A DNA stretch of 11,623 nucleotides. Source: Candidatus Adiutrix sp. Its GTDB lineage: Bacteria; Desulfobacterota; Desulfarculia; Adiutricales; Adiutricaceae. The notes under the pieces are model-generated. The model had not been told where the DNA came from and made no database searches. It was given only the letters and a program-made list of their open reading frames with translations. Of this stretch, positions 6,852 to 11,623 are shown one piece after another (the first letter of the stretch is position 1; each line of letters starts with the position of its first letter). The stretch spans positions 1 through 11,623 of the forward strand of contig JAISRV010000032.1 of the NCBI GenBank assembly GCA_031273445.1, read 5' to 3'. Made by a program: the position numbers and the translations under genes.

Positions 6852-6886
6852 TTTACAAGGCCGGTCTTCCTAGTATATACTATAAT
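6852..6886 (+). promoter_or_regulatory. Candidate rightward promoter for the greA leader RNA
   Basis: TTTACA (6852-6857; five of six consensus) is followed after 18 bases by TATACT (6876-6881; five of six). A perfect TATAAT overlaps it at 6881-6886. The predicted start point is about 6888-6893. The next rightward gene is greA at 7286, nearly 400 bases away, with a strong terminator in between. Confidence 0.55.
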
Positions 6887-6981
6887 CCATAAATATCAGC
6901 GTAGCTGCTAGGTAATCATTGCCGGCTCCGCGCCATGCATGGTGTTTTGAACAGGCCATGGCGTTAGTGAATAAAGTGCGG

Positions 6982-7001
6982 CGCTTTGAAACGCTTTGAA
7001 A
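6982..7001 (+). repeat. Perfect 10-base tandem duplication
   Basis: CGCTTTGAAA occurs twice head-to-tail inside the candidate greA leader RNA. It falls in the loop between GCGGCG and CGCCGC, and could be a paired single-stranded binding site for a protein or RNA, or a simple slippage product. Confidence 0.8.
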
Positions 7002-7121
7002 AATGACCCGCCGCGTCCTTTGGCGTCATTAATGTTTCTGTCGTGCGGCCGCGCCATAATTGGCGCTCTGAGCATGTGCGACGCAAAAATAACCCGTCCG
7101 CCAACCATCTGAATGCCCTCC

Positions 7122-7162
7122 GGCCAGCCTCACGCTATTACGAGGCGGGCCGATATTTTTTT
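7122..7162 (+). terminator. Strong intrinsic terminator inside the greA leader
   Basis: GGCCAGCCTC (7122-7131) pairs with GAGGCGGGCC (7142-7151): nine base pairs and one A-G mismatch around a 10-base loop. GATA and a run of seven T (7156-7162) follow. It lies 123 bases before the greA ATG and about 235 bases after the promoter. No coding gene precedes it on this strand, so it ends a non-coding RNA or attenuates greA. Confidence 0.75.
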
Positions 7163-7285
7163 GTCTGTCGCCTCTCATCTGCGGCGCCGGGCCTGGTTTC
7201 GTTCCGGAGCAAGGGCCGTCGCTCGTCTCCGAAGCGCCCATTGACGCCGACAAGTCCGGCTAAAAACACCAAAGGATTGTAGATC

Positions 7286-7750
7286 ATGAGCTCCGTCCCC
7301 ATAACCCAGGAAGGGTTGGATGCCCTGAAAAAGGAACTTGACAAACTGCTGAAGGAAGAACGTCCCCGGGTCATCAAGGCCATCGAAGAGGCCCGGGCTC
7401 ACGGCGACCTCTCTGAAAACGCCGAATATGCGGCGGCCAAGGAGCGGCAGGGCTTCATTGAAGGCCGCATAATGGAATTGCAGAGTCAGGTGGCCTCCTC
7501 CCAGGTAGAGGAAATCAAGGGCCCTTATGACCGTTGCGTTTTTGGGGCCACCGTCACCATGGAACACGCCGACACCGGCGAGGAAAAGACCTATACGCTG
7601 GTGGGCCCCTACGAATCGGCGCCGGGAAAAAACCGCATCTCCATAGCCACGCCCATAGGCCAGGCTTTGCTGGGCCGTGAAGAAGGCGATGAAATTCGGG
7701 TGAAAACTCCGAAAGGCGTCCAGGAATACGTAATTGTCGCCATCAAGTAA
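7286..7750 (+). CDS. greA: Transcription elongation factor GreA
   Basis: 154 residues, close to the usual 158. GreA enters the secondary channel of backtracked RNA polymerase and stimulates cleavage of the transcript's 3' end, rescuing stalled complexes. The N-terminal coiled coil (about 1-75) carries the tip motif GDLSENAEY with the acidic Asp41 and Glu44 at the same positions as in E. coli. The C-terminal FKBP-like domain (about 80-154) ends with TPIGQALLGREEGDEI and a VKTPKG segment, as expected. The start has AAAGGA about 9 bases upstream. A weak TTGACG/TAAAAA pair just before it (7250-7275) has only a 14-base spacer, so I do not call a promoter there. The more likely promoter is at 6852-6886, with a terminator in the leader, so expression probably depends on read-through. 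Confidence 0.97.
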   Translation: MSSVPITQEGLDALKKELDKLLKEERPRVIKAIEEARAHGDLSENAEYAAAKERQGFIEGRIMELQSQVASSQVEEIKGPYDRCVFGATVTMEHADTGEEKTYTLVGPYESAPGKNRISIATPIGQALLGREEGDEIRVKTPKGVQEYVIVAIK

Positions 7751-7838
7751 ATCGTGTATGATCAGCTCAGGGGTCGTCCCTCTCGGCGGAGTCGAAAAGC
7801 GCGCCGGGCCTCCCATCGTCTCTCCCCGGGGCGTCGCC

Positions 7839-7880
7839 GGTCGCGGAAGTCGCCTTTCGCCGACCCCGGGAGCCGTTTTT
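7839..7880 (+). terminator. Possible terminator after greA
   Basis: GGTCGCGGAA (7839-7848) pairs with TTTCGCCGACC (7855-7865): ten pairs with one bulged C and a 6-base loop. A run of five T (7876-7880) follows 10 bases later. The distance from stem to T run is longer than usual, so this is only a candidate for ending the greA transcript, 90-130 bases past its stop. Nothing else is visible between greA and the oxidoreductase gene. Confidence 0.35.
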
Positions 7881-7921
7881 CATGACATTGTCCGCCGCTC
7901 TGTGGGCATGAGGAGTCGTTT

Positions 7922-9133
7922 ATGAATATAGTCATCGCCGGTTTTGGCGTGGCGGGCGCCACCGCGGCCGAAGAGGCCCGCAAACTGGACTCAAAGGCTT
8001 ACATCACCATTTTCAGTAAAGAGAAAGACCTCTTTTATTATCGCCCGCGCCTGCCGGAGGTGGTCAGCGGCGACTTGAGCCCGGACAAAGTCATCGCCCA
8101 CCCCAAAAGCTGGTATGACGAGCGGCGCATCGAAGTGCGCCTGGGCGAAAGTCTGGCCGAAGTCAACCCGGCGGAAAAGATTGTCCGCGGCTCCATGGGC
8201 AGCCGCCAGACTTACGACGCCATTCTCTTGGCCATTGGCGCCGAATCCAACCGGCCGCCCTTTCCCGGCGACAAACTCGGCGGCATTTATGCCGTCCGCA
8301 GTCTCCATGACGCCTGGAGCCTCTATTTTTACGCTAAAGACAAAAAACGCGCCGTGTTGATAGGCGGCGGCATACTTGGGCTGGAAATGGGCTGCGCCCT
8401 GACCAAACTGGGGCTCTCCGTCGTCGTGTTGGAGCGGGCAAAGCGGATTCTGCCCCGCCAGACCACCCCGGCCAGCGCCGAACTCCTGCGCAAAAAAATG
8501 TCGGCCCTGGGCGTCGAATTTTTGCTGGAGACTGAGGCGGCCCGCTTTGAGGGTTCCGGCGGGCTGGAAAACGTGGTCTTGAAAAATGGCGGAGACCTGC
8601 CCGCCGAGGCGGCGCTTATTTCCGCCGGGGTGACGCCCAACCTGGGCCTGGCCAAGGTGCTGGGCCTGAAAATCGACCGGGCCATTGTGGTGGATGAATA
8701 TATGGAAACCAGTCTCCCCGGCGTTTACGCCGCCGGCGATTGCGCCCAGTTTCCCGGCGCGGCCGGCGGGCTCTGGACTACATCCAGGGAGCAGGCCCTG
8801 ACGGCCGGATTCAATATCGCGACTAAAAAGCCGGCTGAGAGGAAAATATACGTCCCCAAGCCCCCTTCCAGCACCCTAAAAGTAGCCGGAATCGATCTGG
8901 TCGCAGCCGGAAATATCGACCCCGACGGCCTTATGCGGGGCGTTGAGGCGGCGAACGAGACGACTTATCGCAAGGTCGTGGTCGACGCGGCCGGCCGCCT
9001 GGCCGGCTTTACCGTCGTGGGCGAAAGCCGGGGCGTAAAAGAGCTGAATGCGGCCCTGACGGCCGGAAAAATCCTTGCGGCTCAGACTCTGGAAGCTCTG
9101 ACCGCGCCTGATTTCGACTTCGCCAGATTGTGA
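7922..9133 (+). CDS. FAD/NAD(P)-dependent pyridine nucleotide-disulfide-type oxidoreductase
   Basis: 403 residues. It has the two-Rossmann-domain layout of the NADH:rubredoxin reductase / NirB N-terminal / NorW group: FAD-binding GFGVAG at residues 7-12, a second dinucleotide motif GGGILG at 148-153 followed by an acidic residue in VVVLERA for NAD(P)H, and the second FAD motif GVYAAGDCAQF with Asp273. The AIGAESNRP segment marks the end of the first FAD half. The C-terminal part (about 310-403) fits the small interface domain of this group. I see no CxxxxC redox pair, so it probably passes electrons from NAD(P)H through FAD to a small carrier such as rubredoxin; the acceptor is not encoded here. 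GAGGAG lies 6 bases before the ATG. It precedes the DUF2156 gene by 23 bases and may be co-transcribed with it. Substrate is unknown. Confidence 0.9.
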   Translation: MNIVIAGFGVAGATAAEEARKLDSKAYITIFSKEKDLFYYRPRLPEVVSGDLSPDKVIAHPKSWYDERRIEVRLGESLAEVNPAEKIVRGSMGSRQTYDAILLAIGAESNRPPFPGDKLGGIYAVRSLHDAWSLYFYAKDKKRAVLIGGGILGLEMGCALTKLGLSVVVLERAKRILPRQTTPASAELLRKKMSALGVEFLLETEAARFEGSGGLENVVLKNGGDLPAEAALISAGVTPNLGLAKVLGLKIDRAIVVDEYMETSLPGVYAAGDCAQFPGAAGGLWTTSREQALTAGFNIATKKPAERKIYVPKPPSSTLKVAGIDLVAAGNIDPDGLMRGVEAANETTYRKVVVDAAGRLAGFTVVGESRGVKELNAALTAGKILAAQTLEALTAPDFDFARL

Positions 9134-9139
9134 TATAAT
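9132..9139 (+). promoter_or_regulatory. Possible extended -10 element before the DUF2156 gene
   Basis: TGATATAAT overlaps the stop of the oxidoreductase gene and has a perfect TATAAT at 9134-9139. No good -35 sits at the right distance (TTTCGA is nearest). The predicted start would fall right at the ribosome site of the next gene, giving a very short leader. It may be chance. Confidence 0.2.
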
Positions 9140-9156
9140 CGAAACCAGGAACCAAT

Positions 9157-10047
9157 ATGACCTTTAAGACATTGACCTTAGAAGACCGGGCGCTATTTAG
9201 GGCCGGCGAAAAGGCCAGGCCCCCGGCGACGAGCGACGCGGTTTTTACGAATATTTTTATTTGGCGCTCATATTATCGCCCCATCTGGGCCGAGGCTCAC
9301 GGCTGTTTGTGCCTCATTTTTCAGCCTCGGGAGGCGGAACCCTTCGGCCTGCCCCCGGTAGGCGCGGGAGATCGGCTGGCGGCTATGGATTTTCTCATGA
9401 GGGAACTTTCGTCGCGCACCGCCGCGCCCTCCCTGCGGCAGATTCCAGCCGACCTGGCTGAAATGGCCGTTCAGGCCGGCCGACCCTGGCAAAGCGTTCA
9501 CGACCGCGACAACGACGACTATGTTTACGCCAGCCGGCAGCTCATCACTCTCGGCGGGCGTCGTATGCACCAGAAAAAAAACCATTACAACTTCTTCGTC
9601 AGCCACAACCAGTTCGAGTGCCTGCCGATCACCCGCGATCTGACCCCGGATCTTCTGGCGGTGGAGGAAAGCTGGGTGGCCGCAAAGGAAGGGCAGAATA
9701 TGCCTTCCAGCCGTCTGCGCTACGAAATCGAATCAGTGCATGAACTTTTAAGGCACATGGACGATCTGGAACAGTCGGGTCTGGCCATCAGGATCAGCGG
9801 AAAAATCGAAGGCTTCACCATGGGTGAACTCATCAGCCCGGACACGGCTCTGGTGCATGTGGAAAAAGCCAATCACGACATACGCGGTCTTTTCGTGGCT
9901 CTGACCAGCCATTTCTGCCGGGAATTTTTTTCGGAAACGACCTACGTCAACCGGGAGCAGGATCTGGGCCTGCCGGGCTTAAGGCATTCCAAAGAGTCGC
10001 TCAAGCCGGACCATATGCGTCGGAAATACATTTTGTCGCCGGCTTGA
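9157..10047 (+). CDS. DUF2156 (phosphatidylglycerol lysyltransferase C-terminal-like) protein
   Basis: 296 residues, soluble, no membrane segments. The sequence matches the DUF2156 family, which shares the double acetyltransferase-like (GNAT) fold of the catalytic half of aminoacyl-phosphatidylglycerol synthases. Supporting segments are TNIFIWRSYYRP near the N-terminus (about 31-42); DYVYASRQLITLGGRRMHQKKNHYNFF (about 121-147), split here by its key residues Tyr122, Gly133-Gly134 and the Lys139-Asn141 patch; GFTMGEL; and the C-terminal TYVNREQDLGLPGLRHSKESL segment, with NREQDLG as its best landmark. Stand-alone members lack the membrane flippase half, so lipid lysylation should not be assumed; the donor and acceptor are unknown. 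AGGA lies 6 bases before the ATG. It follows the oxidoreductase gene closely and is itself followed 1 base after its stop by a strong hairpin. Confidence 0.85.
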   Translation: MTFKTLTLEDRALFRAGEKARPPATSDAVFTNIFIWRSYYRPIWAEAHGCLCLIFQPREAEPFGLPPVGAGDRLAAMDFLMRELSSRTAAPSLRQIPADLAEMAVQAGRPWQSVHDRDNDDYVYASRQLITLGGRRMHQKKNHYNFFVSHNQFECLPITRDLTPDLLAVEESWVAAKEGQNMPSSRLRYEIESVHELLRHMDDLEQSGLAIRISGKIEGFTMGELISPDTALVHVEKANHDIRGLFVALTSHFCREFFSETTYVNREQDLGLPGLRHSKESLKPDHMRRKYILSPA

Positions 10048-10100
10048 GCCGCCGCGGCGCTGAGGCCCGTCTAAGGCCGCGCGGCGGCTTCACCTTTTTT
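10048..10100 (+). terminator. Large GC-rich hairpin with T run between DUF2156 and LysM genes
   Basis: GCCGCCGCG (10048-10056) pairs perfectly with CGCGGCGGC (10080-10088). An inner GGCC (10063-10066) can pair with GGCC (10075-10078). CACC and six T (10095-10100) follow. It starts one base after the DUF2156 stop and ends 18 bases before the LysM gene. No separate promoter for that gene is visible, so it may work as a partial terminator that sets its level. Confidence 0.6.
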
Positions 10101-10118
10101 ATCCAAGAGGTTATTTTT

Positions 10119-10565
10119 ATGACTCGCCGTCAATTGACCACGCTGTGGGGCTGCGTTTTCGTCTCCGCCCTTTTGACCGCCGGTTGCCTTAATTCTGAAA
10201 GCGAATACCTGCGGCTGGTTGAAGAAAAGGAATCTTTATCCCTGGAATTGAAAACGGCCAAGGCAGAAAACGCCATTCTGCGGCGGGCCGAGGCCAATAT
10301 TTTAAAGGAAAGGGAAGCCTTGCAAACCCTTTTAAGCCGCGCCGTTCTCGCCCCTTCGGCCGGCAGTCCCACGGCGCCGCCCGCCGCGGAAGCGCCGTCG
10401 CGGCCGCCTGACGACAAAGTCTATCGGGCGCAGCCTGGGGACACGCTGTCTTCCATAGCCGGCCGCCACAACGCCACCGTCGAACAGATCCTGGCTCTGA
10501 ACCCGACGCTCGCCAACCGGAGCAACAATATGGTCTGGATAGACGACCTGATTCTATTGCCTTAG
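10119..10565 (+). CDS. LysM-domain lipoprotein with coiled coil
   Basis: 148 residues from the ATG at 10119, which has AGAGG about 8 bases upstream; an upstream in-frame start at 10044 would run through the hairpin and hide the signal peptide. The signal peptide (1-22) has basic MTRRQ, a hydrophobic core and the lipobox LTAGC, with Cys23 as the lipidation site. Leu at +2 favours outer-membrane sorting by the E. coli rule. Residues about 27-76 are Glu/Lys/Leu-rich and predicted coiled coil; about 77-99 is a Pro/Ala linker. The C-terminal LysM domain (about 101-148) has YRAQPGDTLSSIAGRHN and ILALNP. LysM binds N-acetylglucosamine in peptidoglycan. The domain ends the protein and there is no catalytic domain, so it is probably a structural or scaffold protein tying the envelope to the cell wall, not a hydrolase. 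Its partners are unknown. Confidence 0.9.
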   Translation: MTRRQLTTLWGCVFVSALLTAGCLNSESEYLRLVEEKESLSLELKTAKAENAILRRAEANILKEREALQTLLSRAVLAPSAGSPTAPPAAEAPSRPPDDKVYRAQPGDTLSSIAGRHNATVEQILALNPTLANRSNNMVWIDDLILLP

Positions 10566-10651
10566 CCGCTCCGGCCTAAACGCGCCTGCTCGAAGCGGAC
10601 GACCGCCCCCGCGCCGGATCGGAACCTATGAAAATATTGGCAAAAAAAATA

Positions 10652-10680
10652 TTGACAAGAATCATGGGCTGGTGTATAAA
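10652..10680 (+). promoter_or_regulatory. Near-consensus sigma70 promoter for tRNA-Gly
   Basis: TTGACA (10652-10657) is separated by exactly 17 bases from TATAAA (10675-10680). The predicted start is about 10687, 13 bases before the tRNA. Just upstream, AAAATATTGGCAA (10631-10643) and AAAATATTGACAA (10646-10658) form an imperfect direct repeat (12 of 13 identical), which makes an A-rich, possibly bent UP-like element. Confidence 0.8.
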
Positions 10681-10699
10681 ATCAGAATCGCCAAAATGG

Positions 10700-10774
<75 letters not shown>

Positions 10775-10804
10775 GTTAAATAAGCCTAAAAGGCTAGTAA
10801 TATC

Positions 10805-10847
10805 AAAGGCTTTCAGGGAATTTCCTGAAAGCCTTTCCCCGTTTTTT
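10805..10847 (+). terminator. Intrinsic terminator of tRNA-Gly
   Basis: AAAGGCTTTCAGG (10805-10817) pairs perfectly with CCTGAAAGCCTTT (10824-10836): 13 bp with a 6-base loop. CCCCG and then six T (10842-10847) follow. It lies 30 bases beyond the tRNA. Confidence 0.85.
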
Positions 10848-11000
10848 CTACCATATTTCCGCCAACCCGGCAGAAATGCCCACATCAACGCACCACAACC
10901 ACTCCCTGCAATATCCTGCAACCTCAACACCCCAGGGCAACTCTCATCAACAGGGGCGTCCTCAAGCGGCATGGCCGGCGCAACGGTTTTTTGGAGACTT

Positions 11001-11623
11001 TAGCAGTTCTATCATTTCCTTAGTAATTATAACCTGGGTTCCCGGCGTAAACATAACGAGGCCGGCATTTTAACGTCCATGGCTTTAAAGATGTCCTTTT
11101 GTTTTTTTGTGACCTCGCTGAAACGCGTTTTGCGTTTTGGATGCTGGGATAGTTCAATGGAGTCCAGTTCATCAAGCAACTCCATCATGGTGTAGGATTT
11201 GAATAACTCTTTATCCTGCATCTGTTTTTTAATGTACGACAGAAAAATAAGAGCGATGAACTCCACAAAGAGTTTGCCGTCGAGGGAAAGCTCAGACGAA
11301 ACGGCCAGGCGGCGTCCGCCCAGCCGCTCTTTGATGTCGCCGAAAGCCTTTTCAGCCAGGTCTTTGTTGCGATATATTTCCAAGGCCTCGACAGGGTCCT
11401 TGATCGTGTTGCTGATTAGGGCGAAGTAGCCGAAGTTGCGTATAACCTCGTCGATGGCCTCTTGGCGGGCGCTGATTTTAATTCCCCGCCTGGGCGTGCT
11501 TTTTCTCTCGAAGTATTTGGCGTACAGTTTCTCATGCTCCTGGACATGACGGCCTTCCTTAAGCTCTGTTTCCAGGATGTGCAGAAGGCGGTTGAATCGC
11601 CTCTCATCTTCCACGGCTCGTTC
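11001..11623 (-). mobile_element. 3' part of an IS1634/IS4-type insertion sequence, cut by window edge
   Basis: Inferred from the transposase it carries. The element's end must lie between the tRNA terminator (10847) and the transposase stop (11027). I cannot fix it because the other inverted repeat is outside the window; the left coordinate is a guess. The stretch 10848-11000 shows no gene, repeat or obvious target duplication. Confidence 0.55.
11027..11623 (-). CDS. IS1634-type DDE transposase, C-terminal fragment running off the window
   Basis: 199 residues are visible; the frame stays open to the right edge, so the GTG at 11614 is not a real start. The segment GYFALISNTIKDPVEALEIY then RNKDLAEKAF and LKERLGG-like residues (IKERLGGRRL) matches the last catalytic region of IS1634/IS4 DDE transposases: a Tyr-Arg-x-Lys-Asp helix carrying the final Glu, here in EKAF. 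The SYIKKQM helix and the tail with TKKQKDIFKAM are also typical of the family's C-terminus. The two catalytic Asp residues are outside the window, so activity cannot be judged. Base composition is lower in GC than the neighbouring genes, consistent with transfer. Confidence 0.85.
   Translation of the reverse strand, partial: ERAVEDERRFNRLLHILETELKEGRHVQEHEKLYAKYFERKSTPRRGIKISARQEAIDEVIRNFGYFALISNTIKDPVEALEIYRNKDLAEKAFGDIKERLGGRRLAVSSELSLDGKLFVEFIALIFLSYIKKQMQDKELFKSYTMMELLDELDSIELSQHPKRKTRFSEVTKKQKDIFKAMDVKMPASLCLRREPRL

Larger units (their letters stand above)
6890..7163 (+). ncRNA. Candidate structured RNA or attenuated greA leader, about 270 nt
   Basis: It runs from a good promoter to a good intrinsic terminator and holds no convincing protein frame. 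Inverted repeats visible by eye include: AAATATC near the 5' end (6891-6897) with GATATTT at the 3' end (7152-7158); GCGCCAT (6930-6936) with ATGGCGT (6958-6964); GCGGCG (about 6979-6984) with CGCCGC (about 7009-7014); AATGAC (7002-7007) with GTCATT (7025-7030); and GCGCCA-TAAT-TGGCGC (7051-7066). The third and fourth compete, so alternative folds are possible. I looked for tmRNA, RNase P, 6S and SRP RNA hallmarks and saw none. It is either an independent RNA or a leader that controls greA by premature termination. Ends are inferred. Confidence 0.4.

Noticed and set aside
6511..7163. tmRNA, RNase P RNA, 6S RNA or SRP RNA in the intergenic region
   Set aside because: I looked for their conserved sequence signatures on both strands and did not see them, although a covariance-model search would be needed to exclude a divergent 6S RNA.
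6908..7253. Small frames on both strands in the greA leader (for example 6908-7108 minus, 7043-7282 plus)
   Set aside because: No ribosome sites, low-complexity Arg/Pro/Ser content and conflicting with a strong terminator on the plus strand; I favour non-coding RNA.
7250..7275. TTGACG...TAAAAA as a promoter right before greA
   Set aside because: The spacer is only 14 bases, too short for a standard promoter.
7175..7816. 213-codon minus-strand frame over greA
   Set aside because: Antisense to greA, which is unmistakable; the translation has no recognisable domain.
10848..11026. Attachment site (repeat of the tRNA-Gly 3' end) marking an integrated island
   Set aside because: No repeat of the tRNA 3' sequence is present between the tRNA and the transposase gene.

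Overview
The window looks like chromosomal DNA from a GC-rich Gram-negative bacterium. An NtrY-type kinase, a CheA/CheD chemotaxis block, a GreA factor, a lytic transglycosylase and a LysM lipoprotein fit a deltaproteobacterium (Desulfobacterota) or a close relative. That placement is an inference from gene content and protein style, not from a phylogenetic marker.

Left half (1-6477) is read leftward. In order of transcription it holds: (i) a membrane-anchored lytic transglycosylase followed 2 bases later by a small exported OB-fold protein, apparently translationally coupled; (ii) a chemotaxis pair, cheA and then a protein joining a CheD glutamine deamidase to a CheB-type receiver domain with no methylesterase domain; (iii) an NtrY-like nitrogen-type sensor kinase that runs off the left edge. 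A sigma70-like promoter precedes cheA. A strong hairpin separates the chemotaxis genes from ntrY.

Centre (6478-7285) is an 800-base stretch with no convincing protein gene, but it is full of signals. A leftward promoter is followed about 100 bases later by a strong intrinsic terminator, ahead of the transglycosylase. A rightward promoter is followed about 235 bases later by a strong intrinsic terminator, ahead of greA. A hairpin flanked by A and T runs lies between the two promoters. This region therefore seems to encode two short structured RNAs or attenuated leaders. It is the part of the window most likely to hold something undescribed.

Right half (7286-10774) is read rightward: greA, an FAD/NAD(P)-dependent oxidoreductase, a DUF2156 acyltransferase-fold protein, a LysM lipoprotein, and a tRNA-Gly(GCC) with its own near-consensus promoter and a 13-bp-stem terminator. 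The right edge (about 11000-11623) is the 3' part of an IS1634/IS4-type transposase on the minus strand, cut by the window end.

No CRISPR array, phage module or obvious defence island is visible. The most notable points are the CheD-receiver fusion and the two attenuator or small-RNA candidates around 6500-7165.
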